Shown: in pieces, positions 32,737-40,495 of the stretch
Position numbering within the stretch: the first letter of the stretch is position 1
How the letters are laid out: each line of letters begins with the position of its first letter
Source of the DNA: Parapedobacter pyrenivorans
GTDB taxonomy: Bacteria > Bacteroidota > Bacteroidia > Sphingobacteriales > Sphingobacteriaceae
Direction of reading: 5' to 3'
Assembly (NCBI RefSeq): GCF_014636865.1
Contig: NZ_BMER01000001.1
Span: 220,103-284,102, forward strand
DNA length: 64,000 bases
Notes under the pieces: generated by a model
Told to the model about the DNA's origin: nothing
Databases searched by the model: none
Seen by the model: only the letters and a program-made list of their open reading frames with translations
Translations under genes and position numbers: made by a program

Positions 32737-34157
32737 TGACGATTCGAAACATCAGACTACTTTTACTTCTGGGCATATTACCATTTGCGCTGCAAGCCCA
32801 GAAACGGCCCAACATCGTATTTATCCTCGCGGACGACCTGGGCTATGGCGATCTTGGCGCATATGGGCAGCAAGTTATCAAGACCCCTCATCTTGACCGC
32901 CTCGCGGCCGAAGGCATGCGCTTCTCGCAGTTCTATGCAGGCACCACCGTGTGTGCTCCATCACGGTCGGCACTGCTTACAGGGCAACATACCGGGCACA
33001 CCTACATCCGGGGCAACAAGGAGATAAAACCTGAGGGACAAGAGCCACTGGCCGACTCCGTGCAGACGTTTGCCCAGCTGCTGCAGCTGGCCGGCTACAC
33101 AACGGGCGCCTTCGGCAAATGGGGATTGGGCATGGTAGGCACCAGCGGCGACCCTAACCGCAAGGGGTTCGATGAATTTTTCGGATATAACTGCCAACGC
33201 CAATCGCACCGCTACTACCCGACCCACCTATGGGCAAATGACCGAAAAGTAATCCTCGAAGGCAATGACCTGTCGCAAAAGGCACATTATGCGCCGGCCA
33301 TCATCCAGAAAAAAACACTGGCGTTCATCGAAGAAAACCGAGAAAGACCTTTTTTTCTGTTTATCCCGACGGTATTGCCCCATGCCGAATTGCAAGGACC
33401 GGAAGATGAGCATTACAGACAGTATGAACATGCCTTTGACGAAACTCCCCATCAGGGCAACGGCTACGGTCCCGAAGCTACCGTGGCGGGCTACGCGTCC
33501 GTTGCCAAGCCTCGCGCCACCTTTGCGGCCATGGTTAGCCGCCTGGATGCCTATGTGGGCCAAGTACTCGATAAGCTGGATGAACTGGGTTTGGCCGAGC
33601 ATACCATCGTGCTTTTCAGCAGCGACAATGGTGCCCATCAGGAGGGGGGCGCCGACCCGGATTTTTTCAATAGTACGGGTGGCTTACGTGGGGCAAAGCG
33701 CGATCTCTATGAGGGCGGAATCCGTACGCCGCTCATCGTGCGGTGGCCGGGTAAAGTGGCCGCCAATGTGATTTCCGATCATATGGGTGCTTTTTGGGAT
33801 ATCATGCCTACTCTCGTGGAGGTTACGAATGCCCCGCAACCCCGATATACCGATGGCATTTCATTTTTACCTACCCTTCTCGGTCTGGACAGCCAGCAGC
33901 AGCACGACTACCTCTACTGGGAATTTCACGAGAGCGGCGGCAGGCAGGCTGTCCGTATGGGCAAGTGGAAGGGCGTTCGGCTAAAGGTAAAGGAGGGCCT
34001 CGAGGTGCCAATCGAACTCTATGACCTATCTATCGATATGGCCGAGCACAATAATATCGCAGATCAGCACCCCGCTATCGTGGCGCAGCTGCGCCGCGCT
34101 ATGGATAATTCCCATCGGGAAAGCGCCATATTTCCGCTATTTACCCAAAGGGAGTGA
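32733..34157 (+). CDS. Exported arylsulfatase-type sulfatase
   Basis: A 474-residue type I sulfatase with a signal peptide (LLLLLGILPFALQAQ). The active-site signature is CAPSR, with C74 as the residue that is turned into formylglycine; two metal-binding aspartates are in FILADDLGYGD, and LFSSDNGAHQEGG holds the later metal site. Sulfatases of this family remove sulfate esters from sulfated glycans or small molecules in the periplasm. The cysteine form needs a radical SAM maturase (anSME), which is not in this window. The ATG overlaps the glycosyltransferase stop in ATGATGA, an unusual pairing of a cytoplasmic transferase and an exported sulfatase. Confidence 0.93.
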   Translation: MMTIRNIRLLLLLGILPFALQAQKRPNIVFILADDLGYGDLGAYGQQVIKTPHLDRLAAEGMRFSQFYAGTTVCAPSRSALLTGQHTGHTYIRGNKEIKPEGQEPLADSVQTFAQLLQLAGYTTGAFGKWGLGMVGTSGDPNRKGFDEFFGYNCQRQSHRYYPTHLWANDRKVILEGNDLSQKAHYAPAIIQKKTLAFIEENRERPFFLFIPTVLPHAELQGPEDEHYRQYEHAFDETPHQGNGYGPEATVAGYASVAKPRATFAAMVSRLDAYVGQVLDKLDELGLAEHTIVLFSSDNGAHQEGGADPDFFNSTGGLRGAKRDLYEGGIRTPLIVRWPGKVAANVISDHMGAFWDIMPTLVEVTNAPQPRYTDGISFLPTLLGLDSQQQHDYLYWEFHESGGRQAVRMGKWKGVRLKVKEGLEVPIELYDLSIDMAEHNNIADQHPAIVAQLRRAMDNSHRESAIFPLFTQRE

Positions 34158-34230
34158 TTCAACATCAAGAGCAAGGGTTGAGTTTTTGATTGATCTGCAG
34201 GCAAATCGACTGATGCGCCCGATTACTGGA

Positions 34231-34455
34231 TTAATGCGAAAAGTAATAAATCACTTCACCCACGCATTTACCAAATGCATAAATGGCACAGGCAGAAAGC
34301 GCAAGCAAACCGACCCTTACTATTTTATTTTGTAGGAAACCAACATGTTTTTGTATCATACCACGTGATTCTAAACGATCAACAACCCTGAGAAACCTTA
34401 TCACAAAAGTAATCATTATAGCGGAAATAATCACAACATGACATTCAAATGTCAC
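34231..34455 (-). CDS. Possible small two-helix membrane protein
   Basis: A 74-residue open frame whose product has two hydrophobic segments (about residues 7-22, VVIISAIMITFVIRFL, and 48-62, VGLLALSACAIYAFG) joined by a charged, positively biased stretch with RVVDRLESRG. It looks like a membrane protein rather than noise, but it starts with GTG (or ATG at 34416), I know no family for it, and its start overlaps a palindrome before the tetR gene. It could be a fragment of a larger protein. It occupies the 338-base gap between the sulfatase and tetR genes, which otherwise shows nothing but the palindrome. Confidence 0.35.
   Translation of the reverse strand: MTFECHVVIISAIMITFVIRFLRVVDRLESRGMIQKHVGFLQNKIVRVGLLALSACAIYAFGKCVGEVIYYFSH
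34439..34454. promoter_or_regulatory. Palindromic operator candidate upstream of tetR-type gene
   Basis: TGACATT-CA-AATGTCA is a perfect inverted repeat with 7-base arms, 41 bases before the start of the TetR-type regulator. Length and place match a TetR-type autoregulatory operator. It also overlaps the GTG of the possible small membrane protein on the other strand. Confidence 0.6.
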
Positions 34456-34495
34456 ACAACTGAGAAATTAGCCCTATAATTGCGTCATCGTTACC

Positions 34496-35050
34496 ATGCA
34501 AGAAACCCGACAAAAAATTATCGATGCGGCCATCCTGATCTTCAATGATGACCAATCGGCGCCCCTGGAAAAGGTTGCTGAAAAAGCAGCTGTCACGCGG
34601 CGGACACTTCATCGCTATTTCAAAGACCGGCATGAATTGCTAACCGTGTGTAGCAAAGATATACGCAAACGCTGCAGCGAAGCCATGGCCGCAGCGCTTG
34701 ACAGCTCCGATCGGCCACTAACACAGCTGGAACAGCTTTTATATGCCGCACTGGATTGCGGCGCGAAATATGCATTTTTCCACAAGCTGCACGGTAGCGA
34801 AGGACACCAACACCATGGCGGCAATGACGATTGCACAGCCTATGATACCATGCACCAACGTTTTTTGCGATTGATCATGCAGCTACAAGATGCCGGCATG
34901 ATCACGAGACACGTTACGCCTTCATGGATACATGCTTTTTTTACCGGTGTAGTGAATACGGCGTTGAAAGCCGATGCGATGGGAGAAGTAGCGAAACAAA
35001 GCCAGAAACAATTCGCCTGGTTTTCGTTTAGCAAAGGGATAGGGGTTTAA
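34496..35050 (+). CDS. TetR/AcrR family transcriptional regulator
   Basis: A 184-residue regulator. The N-terminal TetR helix-turn-helix is clear (about residues 3-50: RQKIIDAAILIFNDDQSAPLEKVAEKAAVTRRTLHRYFKDRHELL). The C-terminal ligand-binding helices are unlike any subfamily I can name; they contain an odd stretch, HGSEGHQHHGGND, with four His residues near 101-109, which could bind metal but may be a simple loop. It lies upstream of a flavoprotein gene on the same strand, 81 bases apart, with a palindrome on each side, so it most likely represses itself and that gene. Confidence 0.92.
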   Translation: MQETRQKIIDAAILIFNDDQSAPLEKVAEKAAVTRRTLHRYFKDRHELLTVCSKDIRKRCSEAMAAALDSSDRPLTQLEQLLYAALDCGAKYAFFHKLHGSEGHQHHGGNDDCTAYDTMHQRFLRLIMQLQDAGMITRHVTPSWIHAFFTGVVNTALKADAMGEVAKQSQKQFAWFSFSKGIGV

Positions 35051-35062
35051 AAAATTTACTTA

Positions 35063-35088
35063 GTTATGTCTCATTTTTGAGACATAAC
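35063..35088. promoter_or_regulatory. Perfect 11-bp inverted repeat before the flavoprotein gene
   Basis: GTTATGTCTCA (35063-35073) and TGAGACATAAC (35078-35088) are separated by TTTT. It stands 43 bases before the flavoprotein start and shares the pentamer GACAT/ATGTC with the palindrome upstream of the regulator, though in the opposite order. It may be an operator or a terminator-like hairpin after the regulator; no T-run follows directly, which favours an operator. Confidence 0.5.
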
Positions 35089-35131
35089 GACTTATTTTAA
35101 TCTATTTGCTTATTACCAGCACTTAACAAAT

Positions 35132-36040
35132 ATGAAACAACAACAGAAAACAATTGATGCAGTGATTGTTGGCGGCAGCTATGCAGGATTGGCCGCCGGG
35201 ATGACCCTAGGCCGGTCAATGCGCGAGGTATTGATTATTGATAGCGGCAAGCCTTGCAATGCGCAGACACCTCATGCGCACAACTTCCTCACCCAAGACG
35301 GCAATACCCCTGCCCGAATCGCCGCATTGGGACGGGAACAGGTGCTTGCGTATCCTACCGTCCAGTTCATTACCGATGAAGTGCTTGACGTGACCGGTGA
35401 AGACCTGCTTTTCCAAATTAAAACAGCATCGGGGCAACGGATCGCTACTAAAAAAGTGCTGTTTGCCACTGGCATTAAGGACCAGCTGCCCGATATAGAT
35501 GGCCTGGCTGCATGCTGGGGCATATCGGTAATCCATTGTCCATATTGCCACGGCTATGAATATCGCAGTGAGCCCACAGGCCTTCTTATGAACGGCGAAA
35601 TGGCGTTCGAAAAGGCACGGATGATCCATCATTGGACCAAGCAACTCACCTTATTCACCAATGGCGAAAGCACCATCGGCGATGCTGAAAGGCAACTCAC
35701 CGAAATGGGCATAGTGATCGTGGAGACGCCACTCCAAAAAATCGTCCATACAGACGGCTACTTGAATCAGGTGGTTTTGACGGATGGCAATAAGGTGACC
35801 TTACAAGCCCTTTATGCCCACGCGCCTTTTATCCAGCATAATTCGCTGCCGGAAAAACTGGGGTGTGCGCTATCGGAAAGCGGTCACATTAAGGTAGATG
35901 TTTTCCAAAAGACCACCGTACCGGGTATTTATGCCGCCGGGGATAATGTAACAATGCTCCGCAGCGTGGCTACGGCTGTGGCTTCGGGGACCTCCGCGGG
36001 GGCGTTCATCAATCATGCACTAATCATGGGGGGGTATTGA
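35132..36040 (+). CDS. NAD(P)/FAD-dependent oxidoreductase, thioredoxin reductase-like
   Basis: A 302-residue flavoprotein of the low-molecular-weight thioredoxin reductase fold. The FAD dinucleotide motif is IVGGSYAGLAAGMTLGRS (about residues 12-29) and the C-terminal FAD motif is GIYAAGDNV. The redox-active pair is C136-P-Y-C139 in HCPYCHGYE rather than the CATC of true TrxB. The NAD(P)-binding domain lacks a clean GxGxxA (GLLMNGEMAFEKA). Proteins of this type reduce an unknown disulfide or act as oxidases with oxygen, like holomycin- and gliotoxin-type dithiol oxidases. Regulation by the adjacent TetR protein is likely from the layout. Confidence 0.85.
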   Translation: MKQQQKTIDAVIVGGSYAGLAAGMTLGRSMREVLIIDSGKPCNAQTPHAHNFLTQDGNTPARIAALGREQVLAYPTVQFITDEVLDVTGEDLLFQIKTASGQRIATKKVLFATGIKDQLPDIDGLAACWGISVIHCPYCHGYEYRSEPTGLLMNGEMAFEKARMIHHWTKQLTLFTNGESTIGDAERQLTEMGIVIVETPLQKIVHTDGYLNQVVLTDGNKVTLQALYAHAPFIQHNSLPEKLGCALSESGHIKVDVFQKTTVPGIYAAGDNVTMLRSVATAVASGTSAGAFINHALIMGGY

Positions 36041-36057
36041 GGAAACATGGCGGCAAC

Positions 36058-36088
36058 TTGTATCTAAAAGCCAATTTGGCTAAGTTTG
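36058..36088 (+). promoter_or_regulatory. Promoter of the deacetylase and LolA-like pair
   Basis: TAAGTTTG (36081-36088) fits TAnnTTTG and TTG (36058-36060) lies 20 bases upstream as the -33 element. The ATG follows 24 bases after the -7 box. Confidence 0.6.
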
Positions 36089-36112
36089 TGAAATGAATGA
36101 GATGGTGGATTT

Positions 36113-36817
36113 ATGATCGGCTGGTTATTGCTTGTATTGCTCGTCATTGGCATTAGCACCGTTGCGTGGGGCGCTTTCAATATCCAGGGTAATTTCTTTC
36201 TCAAAGCCACCCACAGGGGCGATGCCACAAACCGGCAAATCGCTCTCACGTTTGACGACGGCCCGCATCCGGTATACACCCCACAAGTATTGGCATTACT
36301 GAAACAACACGGCGTCAAGGCTACGTTTTTTTGTATTGGCAAACATGCCGCACAGCATCCCGAAATCGTCCAACAAATCCACGCAGCGGGGCACGTGGTG
36401 GCCAACCACTCCTTTACCCATGCACCCACTATTGATTTCCACCGCAAGGCCAGGTGGCTCGAAGAGCTCCGACAAACCGACGCCACTATCGCCCATTCAA
36501 TTGGCAGTAATCCGCGTTTCTTCCGTCCGCCGTATGGTGTGACCACACCCCATCTTGCCAAGGCTATCAAATTAAGTGGCCACACGGTCATCGGCTGGTG
36601 CGTGCGTCCCTATGATACACTGAAAACCAGACATGCCGAGTATATCTCCCGCGCCATTCTGAAACAGGTCAAACCGGGCAACATCATCCTGCTGCATGAC
36701 ACCCACGACCGGATTGTACCGGTTTTGGAACAATTGTTGCCCCAACTGGAACAACGTGGTTTTACCATGGTAACCGCAGCTGAATTAATCCATCAAGATG
36801 CATACGCTGAAACATAA
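36113..36817 (+). CDS. Polysaccharide deacetylase (NodB domain)
   Basis: A 234-residue carbohydrate esterase family 4 protein with an N-terminal membrane anchor (about residues 1-20, LLLVLLVIGISTVAWG). The NodB motifs are all present: TFDDGPH (D48, D49), the metal triad in NHSFTH (H99, H103), RPPYG for the active-site groove, and the ILLHDTHD segment near the end. These enzymes remove N- or O-acetyl groups from envelope or exogenous glycans, peptidoglycan among them. The last 20 bases overlap the start of the LolA-like gene, so the two are coupled. Substrate unknown. Confidence 0.93.
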   Translation: MIGWLLLVLLVIGISTVAWGAFNIQGNFFLKATHRGDATNRQIALTFDDGPHPVYTPQVLALLKQHGVKATFFCIGKHAAQHPEIVQQIHAAGHVVANHSFTHAPTIDFHRKARWLEELRQTDATIAHSIGSNPRFFRPPYGVTTPHLAKAIKLSGHTVIGWCVRPYDTLKTRHAEYISRAILKQVKPGNIILLHDTHDRIVPVLEQLLPQLEQRGFTMVTAAELIHQDAYAET

Positions 36818-37448
36818 AATACTTATCCTTGCTTTGCTGCTCTGCTGCACGGCGGTGGTTGCCCAACGGAAAGCGCTGACACCGGCGGAAGCTAGGGCAT
36901 TTAAAGAAAAGATAGCCGCTAATACCCAACACCTGCAGTCGCTCGAAAGTGATTTCACACAGACCAAGCAGTTGAGTTATCTGGAGAATACGATCAAATC
37001 CGCTGGCAAGCTGTATTTCAAAGCGCCAAGGAAAATCCGGTGGGAATACCGTTCCCCGACGACATACGTCGTTATTTTCGACGATCAAACGATGTACACT
37101 AAGGATGGGAGCGCAATTAAAAGCGTAGACCTTACCGCCAACAGAAGACTGAAAGGCCTGAATGACCTCCTGGTGGGCACGGTACAAGGGGGCAACATCC
37201 TCGATGAAAGCCGGTTTGCCATCACCTATTATCACGAAAACAACGCCTACTTGGCTGTGCTCGTGCCCCGAGAAAAAGCGCTCGGCAAGTACGTAGAACA
37301 AGTAGAACTATCATTCGATAGCTCCACCCTGTTACTCAAGCAAGTCGGTATCATCGATCCTTCGGGAGATCGTACACAGCTTACCTTTAGCAACCAACGG
37401 AAAAACACACCGATATCCGATGCGAAGTTTACCGCAACGGCATTTTAA
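36798..37448 (+). CDS. LolA-like outer-membrane lipoprotein carrier
   Basis: A 216-residue protein with a signal peptide (ILILALLLCCTAVVAQ) and the LolA fold. The segments LESDFTQTKQLSYLENTIKSAGKLYFKAPRKIRWEY match the LolA beginning, and later strands (YYHENNAYLAVLVPRE, TLLLKQVGIIDPSGD) fill the half-barrel. LolA carries lipoproteins through the periplasm to the outer membrane. In Bacteroidota such proteins also come as paralogues inside envelope gene clusters. The gene overlaps the deacetylase stop, and its stop overlaps by 4 bases the stop of the convergent lipoprotein gene at 37445. It is not clear whether this is the main LolA or a special one. Confidence 0.85.
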   Translation: MHTLKHKILILALLLCCTAVVAQRKALTPAEARAFKEKIAANTQHLQSLESDFTQTKQLSYLENTIKSAGKLYFKAPRKIRWEYRSPTTYVVIFDDQTMYTKDGSAIKSVDLTANRRLKGLNDLLVGTVQGGNILDESRFAITYYHENNAYLAVLVPREKALGKYVEQVELSFDSSTLLLKQVGIIDPSGDRTQLTFSNQRKNTPISDAKFTATAF

Positions 37449-39208
37449 TTCCCTCGCTGGTTGCGGAAATGATAATCAATCACCACGCCATCGGCTAGTA
37501 ATTTGTTTTGCTCTTGGCTGATGCGTGCCCCGCTGGGCACACAAATGATGACTGCCGATCCGCCTCCCGGGAGATTAACCCGACTACCGCCAGCCACTCC
37601 ACGGGCAATAAAACGTCCTTGCACGGCGTCATACAGATCCGTCCGCCCCGCCTCAACAGGTAGGTCAAGCGAAACTTCTTTCGCTTCATCGTAAGGGTTG
37701 TAATACAGATAGGACGGGTAGGCGGCACCGCGAAAAAAATCCGTCGCCAGTAAATCCAATTGCAGAATACCCGCCACATCGGTGCTGTGAATGATGCTAC
37801 CGAATATGCCCACATGGGCACTGCCATATACGCTGAATTGCGAGACATCGGGATTTTTGCCGGGCACCCAATTTGGGCCATCACCCTGTACTACGGGGGA
37901 GGGTATATGGGCATATCGCTCAAATGTGGAATGCTTCACCAGCCCTTCGTAACCAATTACGCCCTTGGTTGCCGACGCGAGCTGGGGTATAGTCTGGTGT
38001 TCCTCGGGTATGTATTCGGGATAAAACAATCGTGCTGCATTGGCAGCATTGAGCATCCATTTGCCAATGGCCGTGGCATGGGATTGGTCATAGCGGACCA
38101 TGGCCACCAAGGGCCACGCCGTATCAAAGGTATTCATCAGGAATCCATACCCGCCGTGGTCTACCGTGGAGCCCACGATGCCCGAAATATCGAATCCGTT
38201 CCACTGACCCAATACCACCCCCCAGCCAGCCCGGCATACCGACGTACCATCGAAGGTCCATTCCAGGAATTTCGACACCTCAAAATCCTGGGCTTCCTCG
38301 GCATTCATCCGAGCAGCCGCGTATGCGCCAAAAGGCATCAGGATTTCGTAAAATCGGTTTTCGGCCTGCTTTTCCAGCGCACCAAGCGCACGCAATGCCC
38401 CTTTCAGGTATTTCTCATCGCCAAACTTACGGTAAGCGGCATATAGCACCCAAGCGTGCCCCGCTGCGGCATCCTGTTGGGCACATATCCAGTTTTTCAT
38501 GGGCTTCATGGCCCCATAGTCGAAAAATGTCCAGTCATAATTCCCATCCAATATCGAGTCGGCTTTATAAAACTGGTCAGCTATTGTCTTGGCCAGCTTT
38601 TCAAAATCGGGCTCTTGGGGGTATTTATCATAAATGGCATAAAACAACACATTGGGATATACGTCATACCACCAATCGCGGCCATAGCCACCACCCAATA
38701 AGGCTACTTCGGGAGCGGTGTTGTTCATCATGATGTTCCAGCCTGTCTCGCGGTTGAAATAATTCTTCAGCATACCGACGTAGTTAAGCCCGTCCTGGTT
38801 GCTTTTGTCTATCCCCACCAACGTAGCACCCAATACACCACCCATCGTCGCCAACGATTCATGAAACATCCCTTTGTGGTTATCGGGCCCCTGGCGCGCG
38901 TCGCCCATCGCCGTATAAAGTCCTATTACGGGCTGGTCAAAATTCCTTGCCGTACGATCCCACCATACCAGTGGCCAATAATCGCCGGTAGCGTTAAAAT
39001 CATATACCGTGCTGTCATATCGCTGTGCCAACCCCTGCCAGTCGATGATGTGGAGCGGCTGCGGCAAGGCCGGCATCGAATCCACGCGGGCAAGGGTTTG
39101 TTGCGGTAACGGAATCCCCTGTATTTCGGGTTGTTGCTTACAGGAGAAGATCAAAAAAAGGAATAATAATCCCCTTATCGGACTCCTTTTAATTCGCTGT
39201 TGTATCAT
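37445..39208 (-). CDS. Large predicted lipoprotein of unknown family in the GH130 locus
   Basis: A 587-residue lipoprotein: the signal LLFLFLIFSC ends at the acylated C23. The mature part is rich in aromatic and Gly residues (YWPLVWWDRT, GGGYGRDWWYDVYP, HAWVLYAAYRKFG, WKWMLNAANAARLF-like helices), a pattern that resembles (alpha/alpha)-barrel glycosidases with repeated helix hairpins, with an extra C-terminal beta domain (from about residue 515). I cannot name a glycoside hydrolase family or point to catalytic acids with confidence. It ends the SusCD, GH130 and MFS operon and is probably the extracellular or periplasmic hydrolase of that locus. Confidence 0.75.
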   Translation of the reverse strand: MIQQRIKRSPIRGLLFLFLIFSCKQQPEIQGIPLPQQTLARVDSMPALPQPLHIIDWQGLAQRYDSTVYDFNATGDYWPLVWWDRTARNFDQPVIGLYTAMGDARQGPDNHKGMFHESLATMGGVLGATLVGIDKSNQDGLNYVGMLKNYFNRETGWNIMMNNTAPEVALLGGGYGRDWWYDVYPNVLFYAIYDKYPQEPDFEKLAKTIADQFYKADSILDGNYDWTFFDYGAMKPMKNWICAQQDAAAGHAWVLYAAYRKFGDEKYLKGALRALGALEKQAENRFYEILMPFGAYAAARMNAEEAQDFEVSKFLEWTFDGTSVCRAGWGVVLGQWNGFDISGIVGSTVDHGGYGFLMNTFDTAWPLVAMVRYDQSHATAIGKWMLNAANAARLFYPEYIPEEHQTIPQLASATKGVIGYEGLVKHSTFERYAHIPSPVVQGDGPNWVPGKNPDVSQFSVYGSAHVGIFGSIIHSTDVAGILQLDLLATDFFRGAAYPSYLYYNPYDEAKEVSLDLPVEAGRTDLYDAVQGRFIARGVAGGSRVNLPGGGSAVIICVPSGARISQEQNKLLADGVVIDYHFRNQRGN

Positions 39209-39228
39209 GTTATCGTTGTAGAATGATA

Positions 39229-40491
39229 TTATAATGGCGTATTTATCAAATCGTCTTTCTTTAGCTCCTCGCCTTGCTTAAGCAATCGCTTCGCCACAAA
39301 GATAGAAGCTAATTGCAAGAAGGCAATGATGATGATGGCATACCGGAGGGCAAATTCATCCGAATAATACCAAGCCAGGGCAATGAAGGTGGCAGCACCC
39401 AAAAAGCGCCCCACGTAAAGCCCCGCCTCGTGATTGAGTATATAGGCAAATTCATTGCGATTTTCCCGTTTTGACAACAGGTCAATGACATTGAATTGGA
39501 TAGGGAAATAAGCAAGATCCAATAGTGGTTTGGCTACGAGCAGAAACAGCATAAAAAGGATGACACCTGTGGCATTGAAGAGCATGCCGTTGATGATTGC
39601 GGCCAGGGTAAAGCACACCAACCCTATGGCAAAGACTGTCAGTCGATGTTTAGGCTGGGTAGCCCGGCCAACGACATACATGATGATGGCCGCAACGATA
39701 GCACCTACGGATTGGGCAGTGCCCAATGCCCCCTCCTGGCCAAGAAGCCGCATAATGAGCATCGCCGGAGCCGTCACCAGGAAGCCCTGTGCCAGCCCCT
39801 TCAGCGCTGCCAGGAGCAGCATCCTATACCAATACGGGTGGAATTTAAAGAAAATGAACCGCCTTTGCGCAGGATTATGGAAATGACCGCGAAAGCACAT
39901 CACTGAAGCCAGCACTGTCACCACGAACACCAATCCGGTAACGATGCGGTACGCCGACTGTACATCACCACCTGCGCGGCCGCCATATTCGATAAACCAG
40001 CCAATCATGACAGGTACGACCACAGCGATGATGGTATAGAAAAAGGTTTCCAGTCCATAATAGTAATTCCGATTGCCATCATTGGTCATCGCCAGCGCAA
40101 GATAATCACGATTAGCCCAATAAAAACCGAAGGACATGCCCATGGTTAGTCCCGCGGCAGCAATGCCCATCAAGTCCAACGTTTTCAAGGACATCATAAT
40201 CATCATCGAAACTGCGCTGAGCATCATGCCGACCGAATAAAGCGTTTTGATGTTGAACCTATTTAGCAAAAAGCCATTTAATAGGAAGGTAAGGGGAATA
40301 CCGGTATAGATCGTCAATTGGTAAACGACCACCTTCACGGGGTCATTGGAGCTACGCATCACATAGGCTGCCACGAAAATATCAATGACCGGCAGCACAA
40401 ATGCGTAGATCAAGTTGGTCAGCACCAACACCCTGAAATTGAGTGGTTGCTGTTTGAAATGGCTAATCTCTGCAGAAAGTTTCCTAAACAT
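39229..40491 (-). CDS. MFS transporter of the GH130 locus
   Basis: A 420-residue inner-membrane protein with about 12 membrane segments, beginning FRVLVLTNLIYAFVLPVIDIFVAAYVM. The loop GFYWANRDYLALAMTNDGNRNYYYG is distinctive. The nearest group I can suggest is the uncharacterised MFS transporters found beside GH130 genes in Bacteroidota, which likely import mannosyl disaccharides or other glycosides. The ATG at 40491 lies 4 bases after the GH130 stop (40496), so the longer frame is not used. A lipoprotein gene follows 20 bases after its stop. Confidence 0.85.
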   Translation of the reverse strand: MFRKLSAEISHFKQQPLNFRVLVLTNLIYAFVLPVIDIFVAAYVMRSSNDPVKVVVYQLTIYTGIPLTFLLNGFLLNRFNIKTLYSVGMMLSAVSMMIMMSLKTLDLMGIAAAGLTMGMSFGFYWANRDYLALAMTNDGNRNYYYGLETFFYTIIAVVVPVMIGWFIEYGGRAGGDVQSAYRIVTGLVFVVTVLASVMCFRGHFHNPAQRRFIFFKFHPYWYRMLLLAALKGLAQGFLVTAPAMLIMRLLGQEGALGTAQSVGAIVAAIIMYVVGRATQPKHRLTVFAIGLVCFTLAAIINGMLFNATGVILFMLFLLVAKPLLDLAYFPIQFNVIDLLSKRENRNEFAYILNHEAGLYVGRFLGAATFIALAWYYSDEFALRYAIIIIAFLQLASIFVAKRLLKQGEELKKDDLINTPL

Positions 40492-40495
40492 GGCG

